Of a stretch of DNA of 15,167 nucleotides, positions 9,447-15,167 are shown piece by piece. Both the position numbers and the translations under genes were made by a program. The stretch covers positions 36,627-51,793 of the forward strand of contig NW_003138346.1 in assembly GCF_000003605.2 (NCBI RefSeq), given 5' to 3'. A model generated the notes under the pieces. The model made no database searches. It was not told the origin of the DNA and saw only the letters and a program-made list of their open reading frames with translations. The stretch comes from Saccoglossus kowalevskii (lineage: Eukaryota > Hemichordata > Enteropneusta > Harrimaniidae). Each line of letters begins with the position of its first letter. Position 1 is the first letter of the stretch.

Positions 9447-9506
9447 CAGGACGCACGCACGCATGCACGTACACGCACATACATGCATGCATGCATGCAT
9501 GCACAG
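9447..9506. repeat. Alternating purine-pyrimidine tract ending in (TGCA)n
   Basis: It reads acgcacgcacgcatgcacg, then cgcacatacatgcatg, ending in four to five tgca units (about 9484-9502). The sequence is self-complementary and could form Z-DNA or a cruciform. It forms the tail of the preceding repeat. Confidence 0.8.
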
Positions 9507-9668
9507 AGATCAATCCACAAGTTACTGTTTTCGGACTTTATACAACTGAGGACTACCAGTACTAAAACGCGCTTAAACCTGCTGTAATATTTCCAAAATA
9601 TTGGTTTTTCCAATCATTTAGCATATTTAAATCCGACTACAACTACTAAATTAAAAAAACAAACTTAC

Positions 9669-9982
9669 CCTTATGGTGTGAACTTGACATCGGTACATCA
9701 ATATTTTTAGATTTAGCACCTTGAAAATTTGTAGAATTCTCATTAGCAATATTATGCAATTCATCATTATTAGATTCTATAGTCTCTTCAATGGATAGTT
9801 TCCTAGTTCCCATTAACATCAAATCATCTTCTGCATCATCCCAAGCATCACTTGTACTATGATCAAAATCAGCAAATGAATCAGGTCTTTTGTTGCGATT
9901 TTTTGATTGGTCAGTGTTAGCCAGACTTGCTTGAATAACAGCTTCTGTAGGTGGGTGCTTGGCACCATACACTGGTTTAATG
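9669..9982 (-). CDS. TBC1D22: TBC1D22-type RabGAP, N-terminal exon
   Basis: A 314-nt internal exon of the same TBC1D22A/B orthologue as 753-956. The acceptor is excellent: a long pyrimidine tract then tttttcag (AG at 9983-9984). The donor is AAGG|GTAAGT (intron from 9668). The exon starts with one base completing a split codon, then IKPVYGAKHPP, matching the 'PGSI-x-VYGAQHPP' signature recalled for vertebrate TBC1D22. Further in, PDSFADFDHSTSDAWDDAEDD corresponds to the family's 'F-x-x-F...TSDAWD...EDD' acidic stretch. The rest, up to SSSHHK, is Ser/Asn-rich and likely disordered. This N-terminal region, not the catalytic TBC domain, is the part linked to Golgi partner binding in vertebrates (ACBD3; from literature memory). 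The initiating exon, expected to encode a short Met...FWK...PGS segment, was not found in the window. Confidence 0.92.
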
Positions 9983-9985
9983 CTG

Positions 9986-10950
9986 AAAAATAAAGCACAG
10001 ATGACTGGAGTAAAAGCAAAATGATGATACTTGCTCTCACATTACTGTTTCTCTCATAGATTATTAATCTACTCATGTAACATCAGTTTATTTTTTAATT
10101 AAATTTTGAAATTCTCAAAACTAAATTGTCCATTACATCAAAGTTTGTTGAGAGACTGTGATTACATACATGTATAAATACAGTCAATATTAGCTAATTA
10201 GTAAGTAAGTGAGTGAGATAGTATCATCACAGTAATATATTCACAATTAAAATCACTGTGATTATTGAAACTCCTCTCTTTGTGCCCATGTGACGATGTC
10301 ATTGTATTGTATTTCAAAAATGTTGTTTTAAATTATGCAGATAATTTCAATTTGAGATATAGTAAAAATGTTAGTGTTCAAAGCAAAGTTGTCACAGATT
10401 TTTCAGTTTATAAAGACAGCAAATTCAGGAGTATCAACAATATTACAATATAATAATAATAATAATGAACTCCCTGCTAACCTGTTATGAACTCTTTATT
10501 TCAAGATTAAATCTATTGTTAACACCCAGTTACACACACCCTCGGTAAATAACCAGTGATGCCTTCAACTAACTAAATATCTAAAAATAAGGGTTGGGCT
10601 TGTACCCGAGGAGGAACTTGACCAAAAAAATATGATAATACAATGTACTAATTATTAATACTAATTTAAATTTTGTCAACATTTGTCAACATTTGATATA
10701 GTTTTCTGACAACGCAGGCGTTACCAGTCTTATAAGAAACAGTACACATGGTCATTTTGTTTTATTTTTTCAAGTTACACATATGCATAAGAGCGATGAC
10801 ATTCCAAAAACTGCAAAGAGCTTACTAAGTTTAGGGCTGCCCTAAATTATTTATTTATTGATTGCTGTTCAACCAAAATATGGCCACTCACACATATTCA
10901 ACAAAGGATATTCAGCAAGTTATATGCATTGTACAAAGAAAAAAATATAA
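9986..10950. other. AT-rich intronic sequence, no gene seen
   Basis: Contains a short (TAA)n microsatellite at about 10450-10466 and a gtaagtaagtgagtgag tract near 10201. A tandem 'gtcaacattt' doublet lies at 10675-10695. No open frame of note and no RNA gene that I recognise. Confidence 0.6.
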
Positions 10951-10957
10951 ATTAAAG

Positions 10958-11430
10958 CTGCAAGCAGCATTGGAAGGATCCAAGCAAAATTGTCACAAAA
11001 GTTATCTGCATTGAAATGGGGTGTTGATACCAATATCCCTGCAAGATGAAGTGTAAACATGTTAAATATTTCTTTATATTCAACATCAGCGTAACCATGT
11101 GACTGATAACAATTTGGGGGTAAAAGTTGGGTGTATTGCTTATGCATATTTACGAGGTTACATGATCATATATGGTCTTATCTTATGCCAGTTACATCTT
11201 TTGTTTGGTGCCTTCATTATGGCACTGGTTCCATGCTCTGTTCCGCAACAGTGTTACAGATATGATAGTTATGCATATTAATGAGCTCACACGACCATAT
11301 ACGGTCATCTGTTATTTTAATCAAATCTCTTGTTCAACATAGTCATAATAATACAAGATTTATCTTCGTAACTGCAACAGTGCTTGAGATACATGTATAA
11401 CAGTTATGCATATTAATGAGCTTAGAAGCT
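10958..11430 (+). repeat. ~130-bp tandem repeat with 'ttatgcatatt-a-gag' core
   Basis: The core tatgcatatt recurs at 11141, 11270 and 11405 (129 and 135 bp apart), the last two as gttatgcatattaatgagct. Each core is followed by a-gatcatatatggtc or acgaccatatacggtc, and preceded by 'caacagtg-t-agata'. The leading portion (aaagctgcaagcagcattgg, 10956 on) looks like the 5' edge of the family. No coding content. Confidence 0.75.
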
Positions 11431-11524
11431 CCCACCCCAGGGGCGCCTAGCCACAGGACCTAGCCATGTGCCATTCAGTTGGAAAAATGTATCTCAAGAC
11501 TAGAATGCCCATTTCCCATTTTCA

Positions 11525-11985
11525 CAAAATCCAAGATGGTGGGCAAACCACAAAATAGGGACAAAAGTCACGTGACCTCTAATGTTCTTTCACATCATTA
11601 AGGATAGGCATGGGGTACAGGTGCAACACAACAACAATTAGGACTCTAGACCCAAGATGGCAGCCAAAACATGTGACTGATCAAAAATATATTATTTTTC
11701 TCATATGCAGCTGTGACCAGACATGTTATGAGCTAAATACCCAGTTAATCGGTTGAAGCACCTTAGAGAAACAAATACCCAAACTTTTAGTTCCTTTTGT
11801 CTAAAATCCAAAATGGCGACCAAACCATGTGACTGATCCAATTATTTTTTAAGGTTTTCTGAAAGAGATACCAGGCAGCAATCTAGAAGATAATTGCATT
11901 AGTGTGGCATGCGTAAAAAACTACTTCCTGTTTAGAAGAAATCCAAAATGGTGGCCAAACCATGTGACCAATCATAATAAATTTT
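11525..11985 (+). repeat. Tandem 'atccaaaatggtggccaaaccatgtgac' repeat, four units
   Basis: Unit landmarks ccaagatgg or ccaaaatgg fall at 11531, 11651, 11808 and 11943. They are followed by 'c-gccaaa-catgtgac--atc' (the first unit keeps cacgtgacc further on). Spacing is 120, 157 and 135 bp. A related copy occurs at 14320. It directly follows the previous repeat, and the two may be parts of one composite family. Confidence 0.75.
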
Positions 11986-12228
11986 GCAAACTTAAATTTG
12001 CTGAATATATATGAGAGCATTTATATATATATGAGAGCATTTTACTTGGTTGTTCTGAAGAAGAAGATTTGTATGTGCTTTTTGCCGTTTTTCAGGAGAA
12101 AAAAAAATTGCGGAAAAAGTCACATGAACGCTAAAGTTTTTATTACTTAGATCTATTGCTCATGAGTGTTCTCCACGGGTTGAAAATGTAGCCTGGCATC
12201 TAACCATACTTCACGCCTCCTGTTCTAG

Positions 12229-12348
12229 CACAAGCCCAGACTGGCACCGCGCCAAGATTCCAGCTCGCTGGTCCACTCAATGAAATGGTCACATGGTACA
12301 AAGCGCTGGACAGCATTGGTTGCGTGTTGTACATCATAGACATACCCA
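12229..12348 (+). CDS. Candidate internal exon, plus strand, product not recognised
   Basis: It lies after a pyrimidine-rich acceptor (cacgcctcctgttctag, AG at 12227-12228) and before a GTAATC donor at 12349. In the frame set by the next exon it reads TAPRFQLAGPLNEMVTWYKA followed by LDSIGCVLYIIDIP. It is a compact globular-looking sequence, unlike the low-complexity translation around it. It ends in phase 1, exactly what the exon at 12414 needs. The GPL-x-E-hydrophobic-V-x-W motif faintly recalls the MGAT5 GlcNAc-transferase family (GGPLGELVQW), but this is too short to trust. It lies antisense within a TBC1D22 intron. It could belong to a nested gene, a duplicated gene fragment or an old mobile-element coding piece. 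No upstream partner exon was found with confidence. Confidence 0.4.
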
Positions 12349-12413
12349 GTAATCATTTACATCCGCTTGCGTGTCGTGATGCGCCTGATTAAATTTTTAG
12401 TTTGTCATTTCAG

Positions 12414-12535
12414 GGGAACGAGGAGTGCTGTTCGTCATGATGTGTGACTGTGATCGGGAGCTTGACAGAACTGAGTTGATCTTTGACAGTCTGCGTGACT
12501 CAAGAATTGAAAGAGCTAACAGAGTTAAAAATTAA
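12414..12535 (+). CDS. Candidate terminal exon, plus strand, product not recognised
   Basis: The acceptor is tttgtcatttcag (AG at 12412-12413), with a branch-like ctgat 25 bp upstream in a 65-bp putative intron. The first two bases GG complete the A left by 12348, giving Arg. The frame then reads ERGVLFVMMCDCDRELDRTE, LIFDSLRDSRIERANRVKN and stops at TAA 12533-12535. The charged C-terminal run looks like a natural protein end. The other two frames close within about 11 codons. No consensus AATAAA follows at once; the next 30 bases have only AATATA-like variants. I do not recognise the family. Confidence rests on splice signals plus phase agreement, not on homology. Confidence 0.4.
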
Positions 12536-12539
12536 ATAT

Positions 12540-13930
12540 TTAATACAGCAATATAATTTTTCTTCTTGTACATTCCACATTAAATTTCTTTGCACGTTGG
12601 GCTTTCAGTCAATGTCCTACTGCTAAGTTCCAGATTCAGGTAAGTTCCAAGGACTAGTGAATTGTTGGTGAATGGAACAGGATAGCTGCAGAGGTAGGAT
12701 ACATGTATGTGACATCGCCGACCGCAAAATACAGTACAGCTCAAAACTTGCTTACCTTAGGCATTGACTTACGTTAACACCATGTTAAGATCGCAAATGC
12801 AAATGAGAACAATAGTATTCTGTTTTCGTGTTCGCGTGTGCAACAAAGCTGGTCGAAAAGACTTGGTCTGTAGACATCAGTATATGAATTTGTGCGAACA
12901 TTTTACAGTTTTAATAAAAAAATAAAACTACATATTTTTTTTTTACGTCCAATTTTTTTTTGATCTAGATTCAATTATATAAAAAAATGACCTACAGTCA
13001 CGTTGCAACATAGTTATTTAGTATGATACAGTACGACATACAAAGTATCATTTTTTGCTTACATCGCTGGCAAAAATGTGTGCATTTAGTTCACACGCGA
13101 TTCGGTAAAATACTGACTAACGTAAAGTCGTACAAATTCAGAAATCATTCGTTTCTTAGATATACCAATTCAGTTTGACAATAACACCTTTGATTTGTGT
13201 TCAGTAAAAGAAGCCTTTCGCAAACCAAACAGACGTGCTGTGCAGTGTCAGACGGGAAGTGACGCTGACATGTCTTATTCTGTCATGGATGCTTAACATT
13301 TGTATTTTTTGCGCGTACATAATATATTGTACTGATTTCCGCCCTGAATTACATGCTACCTTTTTACTAATACAAGATTTGAATGAAAGAAACCATGGTA
13401 TAAACCGGGGACATTTAAGGGGAGAGTAGGTAATCAAACTGGCGGTTACCGCCGCGGACTGCTAATAATTAGGGGTCTCTACTGCGGTGGCCACTAAGTA
13501 CATGTATTGGTTGCAACTGTGGTCGTAGGAAAAGTGTGAAATATATACTTAACAGTTTCCTTTGTGATTCCACAAGTCTTTGTTTCAAATAGCTGTTTTT
13601 AAATCGAGCAGGTTGCGAGCAATCACTGGTACATGTATATGGTAATATCGACCCATGTATTTTATTAAAATAAAAATCCATAAGTCCAATGCTGTATACA
13701 AATTGTTGTTATGTGTGAAATTGGTATATGTTGTATTTTATGCATATATTTATCATCAATTCCAAAAGTAAAAGTCGTAACTTTCGAAGGTACGAGTATT
13801 ATGACTTGTCCATACATTTCACTTATGTTTATTACACTTAAACAAAGTTTAAAATAGCTGAGCCTTCTTGATTCGAGCCTTTTGTTGATTTGACAACGGT
13901 ATCATTAATGTTTATTCTGTCTGTATCGCA
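12540..13930. other. No clear gene; scattered splice-like signals and a GC palindrome
   Basis: Mostly AT-rich with T runs (12930-12962). A perfect CAG|GTAAGT donor lies at 12640 on the plus strand, and a 6-bp-arm palindrome ggcggt-t-accgcc at about 13441-13453 sits in a small GC-rich patch. No long open frame and no known RNA gene. Confidence 0.45.
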
Positions 13931-13936
13931 TTGCAG

Positions 13937-14037
13937 ACAAAATGTTCAAGATCCGTAAACAAGAAATGGACGAACTAAAATGTCTTGTATGTTTCACGTG
14001 CGATATGATTATTAAAAAAACTGAGTTAAGCGATCAT
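13937..14037 (+). CDS. Possible isolated exon with Cys/His motif, plus strand
   Basis: The acceptor tctgtatcgcattgcag (AG at 13935-13936) and the donor CAT|GTACGT (from 14038) bracket 101 nt. One frame is open throughout: a split codon, then KMFKIRKQEMDELK, CLVCFTCDMIIKKTELSDH. The C-x2-C-x2-C pattern with a late His is zinc-finger-like but matches no class I can name. If read past the donor, the frame stops after 8 more codons. It is short enough to be chance; it could also belong with the plus-strand pair near 12.3 kb. Confidence 0.25.
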
Positions 14038-14279
14038 GTACGTTCTATAAATCTAACCTTGCACACATAATCTTGCATTGTCGTGTTTTTGTTTGTTTGT
14101 TTTTTTCTTCAAAAAACGATGTTGCCTTTCAGTTAACTCTTAGCGTTCATATTATTTGTGAGTTAAAACATATTTGTGTTATTAGAAAAGCAGCACACTA
14201 AGTAAACTACCAAATCAACGCGTGGAGAACACTGCATGAGTTGTACTATATGCCATAAAAAAATCTGAATGCCAAGATC

Positions 14280-14530
14280 CTCAGAAAGTGGTCAAAATTG
14301 CCACTTCCGGTTTAATTTAAATCCAATATGGCTGCTGAACCAATTGACCATTCAAAATTCTGAAAGTTAGGTGCACCAGTTCACATTAGGGACCATCAGT
14401 ATAGAGCATTTCAGATCATTGCATTCAGCCATTTTCTCAAACAAGCTGACGAAAAAACATGGCGGAAAGAAGAAGAAGCAAAATCCAAGCGTTAACAATA
14501 GGGCTCCAGCTCTGAAATGGCTTGAACCCT
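14280..14530 (+). repeat. Dispersed repeat copy ending in 'acaatagggctccagctctg'
   Basis: The part at 14317-14350 (aaatccaatatggctgctgaacc) is a diverged relative of the 11.5-12.0 kb units. It is followed by 'acaagctgacgaaaaaacatggcggaa', a run of agaagaagaag (14468-14478), and the end 'acaatagggctccagctctg' (14496-14515). I associate such a tail with dispersed marine-invertebrate repeats. The open frames here are not coding. Confidence 0.5.
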
Positions 14531-15167
14531 TAATCATGAAATCAGGAAGATCATTGTGCTGCATTCAAATCCAAAAATGGTTTCATTGGCTTCAGAAGCC
14601 CTTTGGTTACACACTAGTCTTTCAGGGTTACCTTCACTTATCGGAAAATTAATGGCGATGCATCCCGAACGTGATTGGTTTACTGGTTTAACAATTTTTT
14701 GAATTTATTACATACATAAACATTTATAAATATAAAACAAATTCATGACATAATGATATCCTTGAAATAACATGCTGATTAGAGCAGAATCAAAAAACAG
14801 ACAAATTTTACCTACATTTCTGTCAAAGAATGTTAACCTTTGTAGTTTAACATGGTTCAGAAGTAAGGCCCATATTAATCAAGCATACATTGATATGGGT
14901 ATTTATGTTGTATTAAATAGTTTTTTTTTTAATTATGGTACAGTGAATGTTTTTATATAAAATATGTTTTAGAAATTACATACGACAATTTAAAACAACC
15001 ACACAATCACAATATGATTAATAATAATTGCACATCAGTAAATAGGTCGATGATTGAAAGAAATCAACAATAGGCATTGCCAAATGGTTTTAATGGGCAA
15101 TAAAAACTTTGGATTTGAATGAATGATGTTAGTTTTTCAAGGTAATCGTTTTATAAAAACCTCATCA
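14531..15167. other. AT-rich sequence, no feature seen
   Basis: Low-GC intron-like sequence with a T9 run at about 14922-14931. No gene, RNA gene, tandem repeat or convincing splice-bounded exon. Confidence 0.55.

Larger units (their letters stand above)
957..9668 (-). other. TBC1D22 intron, 8.7 kb, transposon-filled
   Basis: On the minus strand the intron runs from the GTAAGT donor (9668 downwards) to the AG at 957-958. Phase matches on both sides (phase 1 out, phase 1 in), so no missing exon is needed between them. It holds, from right to left, a tandem repeat with a CATG-rich tail, a piggyBac element with a second element nested in it, and plain AT-rich intron sequence at 957-1767. In that last stretch I see no gene, RNA gene or clear repeat. 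Confidence 0.85.
9983..15167 (-). other. Upstream TBC1D22 intron, continuing past the right edge
   Basis: The exon at 9669-9982 needs an upstream coding exon with a phase-2 donor. I looked on the minus strand for an FWK...PGS-like coding end followed by a GT donor and found none, so the intron probably extends beyond 15167. It contains the repeats and plus-strand candidate exons listed separately. Confidence 0.6.

Noticed and set aside
12106-12142. Possible exon after tttttcag encoding a Lys-rich peptide
   Set aside because: Very short, low complexity, ends in a stop without a donor.
12611-12639. Mini-exon between ctttcag and a perfect CAG|GTAAGT
   Set aside because: Only 29-31 nt, and the preceding candidate exon already ends in a stop, so no transcript model includes it. 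The strong donor is noted but not called.
12733-12770. Possible donor of the missing first TBC1D22 exon (minus strand, CCTAAG|GTAAGC)
   Set aside because: The sequence before it in the required phase does not encode anything like the expected PGS end.
14371-14652. 93-codon plus-strand open frame
   Set aside because: It lies across a dispersed repeat tail (agaagaagaag... ctccagctctg); the translated text follows the repeat, not a protein family.

Overview
The window is eukaryotic and almost certainly from an AT-rich invertebrate. A marine lophotrochozoan, most likely a bivalve-like mollusc, is the best guess. The evidence is spliced protein-coding exons, long repeat-filled introns, degenerate DNA transposons, and several tandem repeat families of a style I associate with mollusc introns. 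The species assignment is inference only.

The host gene is on the minus strand. Two exons (9669-9982, then 753-956) join in phase across an 8.7 kb intron. They encode the N-terminal linker of a TBC1D22A/B-type RabGAP: the VYGA-HPP motif, the F-x-x-F...TSDAWD acidic stretch, and the helix leading to 'KF-Q-L-GP-TDL' just before the TBC domain. The first exon lies to the right of the window and the TBC catalytic exons lie to the left.

The large intron is mostly a transposon-in-transposon. An outer piggyBac element (1890-9012) has TTAA target duplications, a 14-bp CCC-starting inverted repeat and a subterminal 23-bp inverted repeat. It carries a decayed transposase on the minus strand (5885-8335) with three in-frame stops and four frame breaks. 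The DDD residues and the C-terminal Cys-rich domain can still be read. Next to the transposase is an array of about 12 'gacttgacc' motifs spaced about 43 bp apart, with more copies in the opposite subterminal region. Nested in the outer element is a second TTAA-flanked element (2020-4973) with a perfect 15-bp inverted repeat of the T2/Kolobok 'TTAAAGGRR' type. It has no recognisable transposase but contains a CpG-dense core. The piggyBac itself appears to have landed in a tandem array of another repeat (1768-1885 and 9017-9430).

The right third (9983-15167) is the upstream intron of the TBC1D22 gene as far as can be seen. It holds AT-rich sequence, two tandem repeat families (about 10960-11420 and 11530-11980) and another repeat copy at 14280-14530. 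It also holds plus-strand candidate exons: a phase-compatible pair at 12229-12348 and 12414-12535 that I cannot name, and a weaker Cys/His-containing one at 13937-14037. The left edge (1-590) is a 157-bp tandem repeat ending in a strong hairpin (634-664).
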